Shown here in pieces: positions 17,017 to 34,580 of a stretch of DNA of 64,000 nt. The stretch is from Chara braunii (lineage: Eukaryota; Streptophyta; Charophyceae; Charales; Characeae). Where the stretch lies: the NCBI GenBank assembly GCA_003427395.1, contig BFEA01000313.1:298715-362714 (forward strand). The letters run 5' to 3'. Both the position numbers and the translations under genes were made by a program. The notes beneath the pieces are model-generated. The model worked only from the letters and a program-made list of their open reading frames with translations. It did no database searches and was not told the DNA's origin. Every line of letters begins with the position of its first letter. The stretch's first letter is position 1.

Positions 17017-18971
17017 TGTCGGAGGGCCCGACATTCTGACCCTCCTCGGTGTGTCAAATTTGCCACACCGGTTTGACATTCTAACCTACGGGGTAAGACG
17101 TATCCCACTAGCCCAACCTGAGTGAACCATGGTCCAACCGCTCTGCTTAACGGCAAGAGGCTGCGCTATGGGTCATCAAGCTTATTAGCCTTGCCCTTTC
17201 GATGGATAATCCTGCTGAGACCCTACCGCTGAATGTTATTTATATTTTTTTTTTTTTTTTTTTTGCGAAGGGCACGATTAGTCTTGACAAGAAATAAAGT
17301 AAAATAAAATGCAGGAAAATAATGAGTAGGCCTAAGTGGTGGCAGTACTCACGTTGGCCAGGCCAGGATCCAAACCAGAGGGTGCATGTCGAGGCCGTAT
17401 TTCTGCAACTGGGTCTGGGTACCAACTCCACGAGCGAGACTACTGGATCTGGAATAAGCGCCAGCGGTAGTACCGCTGCACCTGGTCTACTTAGGTAGTA
17501 TCTTCCCTGTTTCCACTAGGGCGGACACGCATGCTCAGGTGCCACGTGTCGATGGGCACAACAACCAGCTGTCAGCCCAGGGAATGGTCACTCGACCGTT
17601 AGGAAAAGGACCAGGGTTCGACTTTTGGGGACGGTTGGGAAGGCGCACACACAGGCGTACGACGAGGGACTGACACAGAGGCGTGGGGGGTTTCTCCCGA
17701 CCACGTACCAGCGCACACGGGCGAAGAGGGACGTCGCGCACCCAAAGGGCACGAAACCTGACATGCACGAGGAACACAATCAAGGACTCAACCAGGGCAT
17801 GAGAATGGACTGACGCCCAAACTAGGACCCGTTCCTGGATAGTGGCGGAGGGCAGTCTCCCTCTCATGGACTGGGAATCCAGCGTTCTGACCAAACAAGG
17901 GCTGAGACGAACGGAACAATCAAGAAGGAATCCGAAATATCCAATCAATGCACGGGGGATTTAATTGAAGCACGAGATGTTAGCAAATCAGCGAACGAGA
18001 AGGATCTCTCCATAGGGAGATCCAATCAACGGGTGACCAGACCCGCACGAGAGGGAACTTTTCCCATCTGTTCTCATCGATTCACACACGAATTGGGTAC
18101 GGGTGCGTGTGGACATCACGGATAAAGGTGAGTGGTCACCATGAAAATCTATTGCGAGAGGACACAAGCGCACCACCCCATCAAGCGCACAAGTGATCAT
18201 GCAGGTGATTCTGCGGTGCAATGTGGTCATTAAGTGTGAAATTCCGACGGACGCATGAGCAATCAGGTGAGCGATTCAAGCAGTGCCCAACTGATTGAGG
18301 GCACGTTTGAATCAAGCCTATCACATGTGCGCACGGGCCGGAGGTAATCGTCGACACAAAAGTGTATGGTGATTGTTCTTTTTTCCTTCTATATGAACGG
18401 GGAACAGTGTAAGCTCCCTTCTACCACATGCAAGTCTGAACCAAAGAAGGAGCTGCTGCGCGGGGGCACGAAGCTGCGCACCAGTGAGCTTGCGTGGGGG
18501 CATGAAGTTGCTCACGCGCGAGCGAAGAAAGGTTGTCCGCTGGGCGGAGTTGCTGCGCACTGATGCGGAGCGATCCTAGCTGCACAGGGGTGGAAACAGG
18601 CTTCAAAGGGTGTTGTCTCTGTGTGATTTCTGCCCAATGTTCCAAATACCATAATAAAGGAATTTACCAAGCGTGGGAAAACGGCGGGAGCATTTGTGAT
18701 TGTCATGTAATTAAACGCGCGTGAACGGATTAACGAAACTTCCACTGTTCCTATTCCACCATCCTACGGAACCACAGCCAAAGAAACAAGCTTGGAATAA
18801 TCGGCGGGAAAGAGGACCTTATTGCACCTGACTCTAGCTCGTCTCTTCGTGAGCTCACGATCCCACGTGTGCGAATGCCCGAGAGAGGGGGAGGGAGAAC
18901 GACCATGTTCTAGATATAAGTTCATCCTCATTCCTTCATCGGGGCGCAAGCGGCAGCGCGGTGGAGAGAAG

Positions 18972-18978
18972 TATATAT
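18972..18978 (+). promoter_or_regulatory. Candidate TATA box of the left family P LTR
   Basis: TATATAT in the context GTATATATGGCGATG is conserved in the right LTR at 28394-28400 although flanking microsatellites differ. About 2 kb into the LTR is a plausible U3 position. There is no other support. Confidence 0.35.
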
Positions 18979-19311
18979 GGCGATGTATCCTTCACGTCCC
19001 GGCTGCTGATCCACTCTCAAGTTTTTCCGTTTCCCTCATTGCTGTCTAATCTCAGGCTAACGGGCAATAGTTGTATGGTGCAACATCTTTCCATGTTCTA
19101 GCCTTGAACTCGTTTTCCATCCTCAAAGTGGTTGTGAACGGGACACAAACCTGCCCTTTAATCACGTGCAACTACGTGGGGAGCAGAGAAGCGTTAATAC
19201 CCCGAGGAAAGCTGTGGATTTCAGAATGCACCTGGTGAGAGTGAAGCGCCAAATACATGCAACAAATGATTAGTTGAATAGTCCAGTCTGTATGTCTGCT
19301 AGTGCTCGCTC

Positions 19312-19316
<5 letters not shown>

Positions 19317-19384
<68 letters not shown>
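19317..19384. repeat. (GA)n microsatellite in the left family P LTR
   Basis: Pure GA tract of about 68 bases. The corresponding tract in the right LTR (28658-28692) is about half as long and interrupted. Confidence 0.95.
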
Positions 19385-19388
<4 letters not shown>

Positions 19389-21184
19389 TCGAGAAACGCT
19401 GCATGAACTAGGCGCGCCAAACAGGCATTCCGCTAATGTGTTAGAGAAGAGAATGATCGAAAAAGGAGAGATATAGAAAGGGGAGGGGACTGCACGAATA
19501 AGCCAAGAGCGATGTATTATGTCAATCGAGACAGATCAGGCCGCCTGAGTCAGCTATTCGATCTCATTCGCTATGCAGGTGGTCATACTGGTGCATCTGT
19601 TCGCTCACTACGGGAAGGCACCGGCTGAAATATCAGCTGAAGAACGTGGACGTGGTTGAGCGCCATACTTTTTTCGCTGTTTCAGGCTCTTTTGCTGTGT
19701 GAGTGTATCTACGTGTATGTGTATGTGCACGTCCGTGAGAGAGAGCCATTCGAGGACACATGCGAAATACACATGAGCATCTATCGACCATGACATAACT
19801 GGAGGAAATATGTACATGAATTGGGACACCCCTTCCAACCAAGTTCATAGGTTAAGCTTTTAACAAAAGGGGGTAGGAGCAGCGATTAGTGAAGAATCTC
19901 CCTGGGAAAGAGAGACTGGGAAGAGGGACAANGAAAAATGNCNTCCACGAGGCGNCAGGATGGAACTAGGGAACTCGAAAACGTGACCATGTACATAAAA
20001 TTCCAAATTTGCCCTNNGACTGTGATTNGAAATTCNGGAAATACCCCTCGCAGACACAACACTACGATTACAACCATTCTCCGTGAAGTTCAACTGCATC
20101 TTTGACGATTTGCCTTAAGGAGAGGGGGGATATATCGGTGCTTCTCGATCTGACAGGGGAAAACTGGTCTTGTTGAGTATGAATGGGAGACGATTGGAGT
20201 ACGAAAAGTACCTTGTGCAATGGGCTGGTTTCAGACTAAACAGCCTTAGATGGATGAACTCAGTGATGCGAGCCAAGGGAACCTGTTTAGTGGACAGTGA
20301 CAAAAACTCAACAAACTGAGATCGTAGGCTCAACGGTTCGACATTAATCGTTTGTTTATTTTTAAAGTTATTTTTAAAGTTGAGCGAGTGGCGGCGCCCT
20401 GCGGGTCCTGATCAGAGACTTGTAAAGCCTAACTCAAAAGAAAGAAAAGGGGGGAGAACCCTGTCCGGCAGGTCCGGTATCTCGCTTTCACAGACCCAAT
20501 TAACTGAGGGAAAAGCAGCGGACCCCAACGGGTGGCTGGACGGGCTCTTACAGCAAGCTTGAATGCTCAATGACACTGGACTCTATGAAACGACAATCAA
20601 ACTCAGCAGTTCTCGGATGCGGAAGAAAAGGAGTACAATGTCCAGAGACCCAAAATAGCTGCCGCAGAAGCAAGTTGGGAGACCCAAACTCAGACGTCTA
20701 GAGACTCGAACTCATGCAAGCAGCGCGAAGCTTAGGACCCAGACTCAGCATTTTGCAGATCCGAGACTCAAGATTAATATTGCTGAGTGGACCTGCACTC
20801 AACAGGTCTACACTGCACTCTGCAGACTCAAGATCAGTGTCACTAAACTGATCTAGACTTGACAGACGTAAGTGGCACTCAGCGGTTCCTATGACTGGAA
20901 TCACAGACCGCAGACTCGAGTAAGGAAGTGAGTAACTCGAACACACTGAGCAACAATTGAGTACGAATATCAAAGGACTGAGCGGAGTCAAGACTTACCG
21001 TACTCAACAGACTTCAATCTGTGGTGCAGGACTCTCAACAGGAGAGAGCGCTCGCGTTCAAAAAAAAGTTCCTGAGCATTACCACAGCAGTGAACACCCA
21101 GTCTAAGAATGTCCAGAAAACACACTCTGGAGCGGATCTCGGATACAGTAGACTGCAGCGGCAGCGAACCCAAGCCGGAAGAGC

Positions 21185-21960
21185 TTCAGTTCAGTATCCA
21201 ATTCAGCTCTCGGTTCAGCTTCAGTAAGGATCGCATCAGACTCAATGAACTTCATTCCTTTTCAGCAATCTCAGTTTAGGTTCAGTGAACTCGGTTCAAT
21301 CTCAGTAAGTTCATATCACTCTCCCCAAGTTCATTTCAGTTCCTATAACTTCATTGAGTTCAGTCTCATCCCTTCAGGATCAGTTCAGTTCCAGCAAGAT
21401 CAGTTCAGTTCCAGCGAGATCATTTCAGTTTTGGTGAGCTAAGATCGATTTTGAGAGTGATTTTCAAATTCAGACCAGACGCAGTGAGTTCAGTTTCATC
21501 TCCGAAAATTCAGTTCAGATTCCAGTTTCCAATTACAAACGAGTTCAGTTCAGTTCAGTTCTATTCAGGTCTGAATAGATCTGCAGAGCATACTCAGTTC
21601 AATTCAAAGTTCGTACCCAAGTGTAACTCTCAAAATAACTTCAATTTTATTCTCAGTGCACATAAGAGGACTCAGATCAGTTTCAGTGAGTTCATTTCAG
21701 ATTCAAAGAAATCAGATCAATCTCAGCAAACTCACTTTGGACTCAGTAAAGTCACTCTGGTTTTCTTCAAGTTCAGTTCGATTTCAGTAAGTTCAGTGAG
21801 AATAGTTTCATTTTTTTTTTTTAAGCTCAATTTTGTTTTCAACAAGTTCAGTTCAGATCTGATTTCAGTTATTTGAGTGCAGCTCTCAGGGAGGGCATCA
21901 ATTCAGTTCTCAGTTTGGTCTCAGTGACTCCGATCCCAGTGAGTTCAATTCTCAGTCTCA
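21185..21960. repeat. TTCAG-rich degenerate repeat block (left LTR)
   Basis: Variants of GTTCAGT, AGTTCA and TCTCAGT recur every 7-25 bases for about 775 bases, with no fixed period. It is repeated in the right LTR at 30492-31267. A 141-codon frame runs through it but has Ser/Phe-skewed low-complexity composition, so I treat it as non-coding. Confidence 0.75.
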
Positions 21961-22032
21961 GTGAGTTCAGATTAAGTGAAACTCTATCGATGATCTTAAT
22001 TTACTCTTAGCAGGTCTCATTCTCAGGGGACA

Positions 22033-22200
22033 TAACGCTGGTCACAGCGGGCAGTTTCCGATGACAGCAGCGATAATGTTGGTCATAGCGGGAGGTCCCG
22101 GTGGTAGCAGCAACGATGCTGGTCACTGCAGGCAACCCCGGAGACAGCAACAATAACGCTGGTCATAGTGTGCTCTCCTGGTGACAACAGCAACAGTTAT
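22033..22200. repeat. About 40-bp tandem repeat (left LTR)
   Basis: The landmark G[CT]TGGTCA occurs at 22037, 22078, 22118 and 22158, giving a 40-41 base period; units share GACAGCAGC- or AGCAACA-like spacers. The same block is at 31340-31507 in the right LTR. Confidence 0.8.
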
Positions 22201-22968
22201 GTCACAACAAGTGTTCTCGGTGACATCAGTGCTCAGTAAGACTAATCAAGTGATAAGTGAGCAACTTTAGAATCAGCAAGTATTTGAGTACGGCAGACTC
22301 AAGGCAAGTTTTTCTTAAGCACGACAGATATGTTGAGAAACAGACTCAAGACTTAAGCAAAGCCGTGAGGTGCAAGCCGCAATAGACATCCTCTTGAGTA
22401 CAAGTCAGCATCAAGCGGAACCGCTCAAGGACCACTTGACATCATATTAACCATTGTCTGATATCTCAGTGTGATATCATTTTCATGGAGAAGAGAGAGA
22501 GCTGACTATAATGACAATGGTTCTATGTTTGTCTGTTGGTTTGTGGCCTTGATGCGATAAAGAGATCTCCTCTTCTCTCACATGATCATCGATCTTGTCT
22601 TTGCCTTGAGTCAGTCAGTCCTGCATCGTTTGCATTGAACTTGCTTGATGATTATACTTTATGATGATTCTGTCACAGTTCTCAAAATCAGATTGACATA
22701 ATCGATGCATGCATAGCACTCCACAATTTTATGATTATTATTTGCATGATTCTTTGTTGTTCCGAATCAAAATAAAAGATTCCTAAGACCGGGGACCGGC
22801 GAAGACCGCAATTGAAGGGTCTCGCTCGAAGCCGGATGCACACAACAGGAAGGGATTTGCATTATTTAATTTATTTTATTTATTGCAATCACATACAAAA
22901 TCCTGCGTGACAGCCTGTTGGCTTTCTGGTTGCCCGTAATTGCTCGACTGGAAAAAGTGCGACAAAAA

Positions 22969-22986
22969 TGGCACCGTTGCCAGGGA
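22969..22986 (+). promoter_or_regulatory. Primer-binding site of family P, tRNA-Asp-like
   Basis: TGGCACCGTTGCCAGGGA, 16 of 18 matches to the complement of the plant tRNA-Asp 3' end, begins four bases (AAAA) after the LTR end GCGACA. Both mismatches are G to A at CG sites. Confidence 0.85.
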
Positions 22987-23399
22987 CATGAAAAATTTTC
23001 GTGTCCGGAACGAGCCTGGGTCAGCAAGCAGCTTTGAGCTTTGAGTAGGCCTTGAGAACAGTTGACAATTTCAGAATTTTCCAGACTTATTTGCAGTCTT
23101 TCTTGAGTCATTATTCTCTTAAGAAACTTAACTGTTGACCGAACCTTATCTTTCTTGTGTGAGGTACCACACTAAACTGGAGAAGAAGATTGATATTACT
23201 GTTGGAGAGAAACAGACTTGATCTCAGGTATGCCTTATGAACCCCTGACATCCTGGAGAAATTGGGAAAGAAAAGGATAAGTCAAGAGCAGAGACTCTCT
23301 CATCAAGAATGCTAAAAAGTGATGCGTTGAAAGAGCATCCAAAAATTTACTACAAAAGAGATATTCCCCTATCAGTAGGAGCATTGTTGGACTTATCAT

Positions 23400-23687
23400 T
23401 CTGGTAGTTCAACTATTTATGTTGTCCTTCGATTCGATAGTTCACTTGAGACTCAATGGACTAACCGGTTGAAGCCGAGATGGTTCGGTCCTTACAGAAT
23501 CACAGGAGAAGCAGAAGGTAAAGTTTATGAGATTTCAGAGATGGATAGATCCAGGGTTCATGACACGGTATCAGGGTCAAAACTTCCTAAGTTCATTTTC
23601 AGAGACCCCGATCTGATCCGTACAATGACCAGAAAGAGAGGAAAGAAGGGTCAACCATCCAGTAAAAGAACAGTTCTAGAGAACTGA
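23400..23687 (+). pseudogene. Integrase C-terminal relic (GPY domain)
   Basis: The open frame encodes VLRFDSSLETQWTNRLKPRW followed by FGPYRI and GKVYEISEMDRSRVHD, then a basic tail. W-F-G-P-Y-R-I is the GPY/F motif at the end of Ty3/Gypsy integrases, and DSSLE-x-x-W is shared with the integrase at 1519-2562 (DSSLEKTW). No catalytic core, RT or gag can be found upstream in the 430 bases from the PBS, so most of pol has been deleted. The relic indicates that family P descends from an autonomous Ty3/Gypsy element of the same broad lineage. Confidence 0.75.
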
Positions 23688-23939
23688 GAGAAAAGTACAG
23701 TAAGACAATGAGTCAGAAAACTGAATTTTCAGCAGACTGTGATCGATCATGCACGGTCAATTCAACATTTCGATTTTCTGCATGTAAGTTAATTTTCTGT
23801 TTCAGCAACCCAACAGAGCTAATGAGACTATATCTTTGAGGCAGTGCTACAGTCGATCCATGAGTGTCAAGTCCCTGAGACTGGAAAATAACTGTGAGAT
23901 ACAGTTTTTGTGAGCATTGACGCAGTGTCAAGATCAAAG

Positions 23940-25430
23940 AACTCATAGCTGTGGCACATCAAGAGATGTAATCAGTAATATTCTTATGACAAAGAGAAAA
24001 GTATGATGGGCATAAAGAAGTTCAGTTCTGTCTGATTAAGAGTTGTCAGCAGAAGGACTTTGTGTCTCTGACTAAGTTGTCTATTCAAGAAAATTGAGAT
24101 GAGGACAGACATACAGAAATTCATCTTTAACTGACTAAGAGTTGTCAGTAAAGGGACCTCGTGTTTCTTGACTAAGTTGTTTGTCCTCACTCAGAAGAAG
24201 GAAGGGACCTCTCTGAAATCAACATTTCAGTATTTCCTTGGGACTGACGGGATGTCTCTTGAAAAAGAAATTCCCAGCTGAGGGAAGGGACATCTGGGGC
24301 CAACACTGAGCACCCTTCTTGAGGCTAAAGGGATGTCTCCTGTAAGGGTTTGGTGTTGGTTATCATGTTGTTGTTCAGTGCCTTTTGAGACTGAAGGGAC
24401 GTCTCTTGAGAAATGTTTGTCCTGTTATGGGGCGTGGGCAGTCTGCTTGTGGGCTATGATATGCTTGCCTGATTGTCTGTACCTGGGATCTTCTTCTCTA
24501 ACCTAAGGATGCATTGATTGTCGGGGCCAGCCAGAGCCTTACCGCAGTAGGTTGCAATCTAGTGGGGTCAGAAGGTCCCCGACGCGAGTGTCAAATTCCT
24601 TAGTCGGTTGAGGCTAAGACTCTGGGGGTCTGGCCTGTGAGGTCGAAAGGGATCAGCTGGAACCCTACCGCAGTCAGAGGATGCAATCCAGTGAGGTTTG
24701 CCAGAGCCTGGAACAGTGGTTAGATCGGGTCCCACGTTCAAAATTCTGGGCGGGGCATCCAGCACCCTTAGCCAAAAACTGGTGGGTGAACCGGTCTCTG
24801 ACCACAGTGGTCAAATCCGGGTTCGGGACAGTCTGACTGACGGGACTCAACTGTCATAGGGTGACCAGACCGGCTATAGTCTGGGGGTCCTGGCGAGAGT
24901 GCCAAAGGGCTGCCATACTCGAGTAGTGGGTATGCTGGTCCTGACCTGGAGGCAAGTCAAAGGGGCTGTCAAGACAAATGGTCTGACTAGTCCTGGCCTG
25001 AGGCGGGCCAAACCAGGGATGTCAGACTGACGGGACGTTTGCCACCCCCAACCAGTGGGAGGCTAAAACCAAGGCAATCAAGTGATTCTAGGTGTGAAGG
25101 TCTGCTATGTGATATGTACTATTATTTATTATTATATTTATGAGATTCCATTTTATTCTGCTGTTGCATGACTGCTGTTTATGAGGGGGTCTGCTTGCTG
25201 GGGACAATTTGTTGTTTGTGGAACGTGTTGCTTTGCAGGTTCACAGGAAATTCCCAGACAAGAGAAAAGGAAAAAAGGTTTGGTATCCTTTTTCCTGTTT
25301 GAGTAGTTGAGGAGACGCCTCACTCAGACCAGAGAAAAAGAAAGGGGTTTGGTATCCCCATCAGATGCTTGAGAAGTTGGGAAGACGTCTCACTCAGGCC
25401 AGAGAACAGAAAAAGGGTTTGGTATGCTCC
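23940..25430 (+). repeat. Several short tandem-repeat families in the family P internal region
   Basis: Four kinds are visible. Roughly 120-bp units carry TAAGAGTTGTCAG near 24040 and 24140. Roughly 85-bp units carry GGGA[CT]GTCTC between 24240 and 24410. Units with CCTACCGCAGT and TGCAATC[CT]AGTG occur near 24540 and 24665. Roughly 80-bp units carry GGTTTGGTAT near 25280, 25345 and 25415. No protein is supported here. The 81-codon frame at 25424-25669 starts in the last unit and is unrecognised. Confidence 0.6.
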
Positions 25431-25709
25431 GTCCCCAACATGGCAGACATAATGAGAGTCCTCGTCATTTAGGCAACATCCCCGACACGACTGTCAGGAC
25501 GAGGTACAAGGTAACTTTCCTTGTTGAAAGAGTTCAGCAGCAAGTCAGATCAACAACAGATGAGAAATCCTTTTTAAATTTTATTGGTGGCCGACAAGCG
25601 GTCAGGTTCATGAGGAGGATGCATCCCCGGCCTCAATGTGTTCAAACTCTTAAGCCAGAGACTCATTGAAGTGATGTATGAACCGGGAATTTTGAAAAAA
25701 AAAACAGAT

Positions 25710-26180
25710 TCAGAAAGCTGAGAAGAAGTCGCGCTTATACAAGATATAGAAAATTGCCATGAGCTCGATCTGAAGGAGAGAAATAAGAAAGAAAATGCTG
25801 AAAAGAATGCAGTTATTGGGGTGAGAAGGGGAAGAGACTGCGCTGGTATTAGAAGGTAAGGTGACTGGCACTAAAGCCCTACTCACTGCTGGGGTAGTAG
25901 GTGCTCTTGGTGAGTATGGAGGGGAAGAAGTGTTTGGCGCGCCATAACGCGCCTTAATTTTTTTCCGGAAATACTCCATCTTATCTGGAGATGGAGTTCT
26001 CTCAAGCGAACTAGGCGGGGGATGGCGTAAGTAAGGTCGAGAATATGTGCCATAACTCCTTCCCTCGTCTTCCTCCTCCTCTTAGCTATACTCGCGCCTT
26101 GCACTAGGCGGCAACTCCTCACGAGCCTTCCCTGCTCTTCCTCCTCTTCCTCTACCCTGTCCTCTACGCGCCTCAGGCAT
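25710..26180 (-). pseudogene. Antisense ORF near the right LTR, one in-frame stop
   Basis: On the strand opposite to the element, an ATG at 26178-26180 opens a frame that runs 157 codons to 25710 with a single TAA about 33 codons in. The N-terminus is Arg/Gly-rich (RRGQGRGRGGRAGKAREE), then acidic, then Pro/Ser/Thr-rich around SSPPYSPRAPTTPAVS, with a hydrophobic C-terminus. Some plant LTR elements carry an antisense gene in this position. An Arg/Gly-rich start is also common at the N-terminus of Gag, so it could instead be a gag start from a nested minus-strand element. Not recognised. Confidence 0.35.
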
Positions 26181-26448
26181 GGTTCAGAAAGAATCGAGAA
26201 AAGAGAGAAGAAACGTGCGAACGATAGAGCACTGTAAGGGAGAGAACTGAGGAGAAAGAGAAGAAACGACTATGGATTACGCAGGACTAATGTCTAAAAG
26301 GGAGAGAGAAAAGCGCTGCTAGAAAAGAAAAAGGCTAGCGCAAATCGGCGCTGCGAGCTTCACAATGCAGAGTCCTAAGAAGGGACTAAACTTACTTATC
26401 ATCTTTATTTATACCAGACGCTGTCTCGTTTCTACCCAGCGGGGACGC

Positions 26449-26458
26449 TGGGTGGGGG
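26449..26458 (+). promoter_or_regulatory. Weak candidate polypurine tract of family P
   Basis: TGGGTGGGGG lies about 10 bases before the right LTR start at 26469. It is G-rich rather than a pure purine run and is followed by TTTGGTATCA, so the assignment rests mainly on position. Confidence 0.25.
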
Positions 26459-26468
26459 TTTGGTATCA

Positions 26469-32271
<5,803 letters not shown>

Positions 32272-32275
32272 ACGG
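32272..32275 (+). other. Target site duplication, right copy (ACGG)
   Basis: ACGG follows the right LTR end and matches the four bases before the left LTR. Confidence 0.6.
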
Positions 32276-34081
32276 GTCTGGCGCAGTCCGCAGCCACGCC
32301 GTTCACAGACCACCTTCGTTCTTCTCTCTATCTCTCTCTCTTAAACTCCCGAGCGCAAGCCCCGTACCGGACGCAGCCTAGAGCCGCAGGCTGATCGGAA
32401 TGCCCGAAGGTGCACACCACGGTTTCGTGCGTCTCCCCCCCCAAATGGAGTCGGCCCCTCGACCTTCTTCCCGGGAACAGACATCGCTCGAGCTCCGTTC
32501 GCGTTGATTATTCCTCCGCACCTGCTCCCTACGCGCCCGTGTACGACCGGCGTCGCAGCGCTCTAGAGGCAGCTACTCCCTGCGAGCGCCCGTCAATCGA
32601 CCCCCTGCTGCCCACATTCGCGACGCTCTCTTGCACTTCTCTTCCCCTGGTGCTCTCCCCGAGACTTCCGCCTCTCCCTCTTTTTATAGTTCGATCTCCT
32701 CGTGGGCGATCTTCGCTCCACTCCTCTCCCCCAATCACCTTCTCCTATTTCTCGGCTTCCAAGCTAAAGCGCCAAACTCGAAAGTTTTGCCAAATTTTCC
32801 CTTTTCCCGCCACCGAATGCATCCCCCGCCCTGTTTCCGAGATTCTTCGCTCTATGTTTTTTTCCCCCCGCACAATCTTTCGCCCGTCTCTTCGTCGATG
32901 CTAGCTCCCTCATTCTGGCGTTTCGTTTCCCCAGACGGTTAGGAGGAAAGACGAGGGCGAGCTCTCTTAATTCATCTTCAGTAGTGTTTTTGCCTTCTTT
33001 CTCCGTTTTCAGGCACCCCCCTCCTTCGATCCTTCCCGACTCCTGCTCCTGCTAATAGATGGTCAAGCTTGGTGGTCTCCTGGATTCGGATTTCCTCCTC
33101 ATTGGGATACAGTTATCAAGATCTCGAGCGTGACTCTCAATTGACTTGTTTGATCGTTGCCCTTCTCCGGTCCAGATTCGTGCAAGACCAGCGCCTGTAG
33201 CAGTTAGCAAGAACTGACGATCACTCTCCTTCTTCCAACCGTCGTACTCTTCTTCGCTGCCCTGGTCAATTTTTTTTCTCCGTTCCTCGGCCGTGCGACC
33301 CCCTATTTTCCCACCATACAAGACCCTTGGCGCTACTTGCCCCTCTACAATCGGCTATTGCAGCGTCCTTTGCTCCGCACCCACTCCCAGTTAATTGGAT
33401 TTAAAGCCTGGCGAGCTTTGTCCTCGAACGTACGTTCCCTTGTCGATTGCACTGTCTTCTCCAAGTTGCGTGTATAGTAACCATCGTCGCTCCCAATCCC
33501 CTCCCCAATCGAGCCGCCATGAGGCTAGCCGTACCGCAGTTGCCCCCGAACCCGATTACCCCGTCGAAGTCACAATCGCGAGGCCCATTCGTGCGAGGTC
33601 GATCTGCGCCCCGTGTGCATCCCAACGCGTCAAAGACAGTCGTCGTGCCGTATCTCTCTCTCCCCGTGATGCCTACATCGCGTCCCACTCCTTCGAGTCT
33701 TGCCCTCGTCCGCACAACGTTCGCCCGACTGGTTCTAATCGTAGCCGCATGCTCCAACCTGGTCAGCCTGCCCCCCCTTTTTTTTTCCATCTCCCTCTTG
33801 TTTAGACGCAATGCCTATTGCTCACTTGCTGCTTTCTATATGTAGCATCGAAATCCCCCACCTTTGGTCCGATCCTGGCCTCGCTTATGACTTCGTATCG
33901 GCCGCCCTCATCGCTGCTCGTTCAAACGTTAGTACAAATCAAAAGGACCCAAACTCTCATCAACCCCCCCCCCAAGGCCACATGCACCCATGCATCCAAT
34001 CATAAAAAAAACAAAAATAACTCCAAAAAGAATTATGTTCTGCAGAGTGAGTGCATTCGGCAGGGAGGCAGCCGCCCGACA
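32276..34081 (-). repeat. Probable remainder of the minus-strand element's 5' LTR
   Basis: After the family P insertion the sequence returns to the CT-rich, moderately GC-rich character seen before 17017 (a CTCTCTATCTCTCTC tract at about 32320). It runs to CCCGACA at 34075-34081, which would be the TGTCGG start of that LTR on the minus strand. With the 14300-17016 part this gives an LTR of about 4.5 kb. Frames of 60-165 codons on both strands (for example 32410-32904 + and 33401-33811 -) overlap one another, have Arg/Ser/Pro-skewed composition and match nothing I know, so I do not call genes. Confidence 0.45.
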
Positions 34082-34523
34082 ACGTCCAGTTAATGCCCCG
34101 AAATCAAACCCACACACGAATCACGGGCAACGCATTGGGGGGCTGAGGTCCCAAGCACGGCTCGTCGTCCGTCGACTAGGACGGATTCCACTCACCATGC
34201 GTTACACCACGCTAAAATTAAAATACACATACAAAAACAGAACTTTCCTATTCCCTTCTGTATCCAACCCATTACATTTTAACACAGCAATCAGGTAGGC
34301 TTCGCACGTGAGACTCATGATAAGACCTCGTCGATGTTAGGCCTTTCTCATATCGACTAGTCATGCAAGCATACACAACCAGTCGCAATGAAGTACTGTG
34401 TAATACCCATAATCTCACGATCCTTATTGGCCTCGAGGGTCATGTTTGATACTCAAGTGTCGGCTGACACGCGCTTGGAGGGGTTAATCTCTCGACGCTA
34501 GACAACCGCCAAGGTGGTTGATC

Positions 34524-34580
34524 ACCACACCCTCTTCTGCAACATGCGGAGAGTGGGTGGTACACAGGTTCAAGCCTGTG
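34524..34580 (-). other. Conserved twin hairpins (unit A)
   Basis: Hairpin 1 pairs ACCACACCCTCT (34524-34535) with AGAGTGGGTGGT (34550-34561). Hairpin 2 pairs CACAGG (34563-34568) with CCTGTG (34575-34580). Both recur at the same place in units B (from 51490) and C (from 63300), where the loops vary. Such strong retention in otherwise diverged LTRs suggests an RNA or DNA structure, but no known family is recognised. Confidence 0.5.

Larger units (their letters stand above)
17017..22964 (+). repeat. Left LTR of family P element (5948 bp)
   Basis: It starts TGTCGGAGGGCCCGACA, an imperfect palindrome, and ends AAAGTGCGACA. Its first 2.8 kb differs from the right LTR by scattered substitutions and microsatellite lengths. 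Roughly 19815-22640 is almost identical to the right copy, including eight single Ns (19932, 19941, 19943, 19955, 20016, 20017, 20028, 20036). No coding gene is supported inside; the frames at 20698-21876 occur identically in both LTRs and lie in TTCAG-rich low-complexity DNA. Confidence 0.85.

Noticed and set aside
17017-17033. Palindrome TGTCGGAGGGCCCGACA as the terminal inverted repeat of a DNA transposon
   Set aside because: It is the start of the family P LTR, since the same start is found at 26469 and the rest of the LTR aligns. The palindrome only complicates deciding where the neighbouring LTR ends.
20698-21876. Several frames (for example 97 codons at 20698-20991 -, 141 codons at 21451-21876 +) repeated identically in both family P LTRs
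   Set aside because: Identity reflects LTR duplication or copied consensus, the composition is low-complexity from TTCAG-type repeats, and no domain is seen.
33395-33811. Two 136-codon frames on opposite strands over the same DNA
   Set aside because: Both are compositionally skewed, they overlap almost completely and neither has recognisable motifs; GC-rich DNA without stops explains them.
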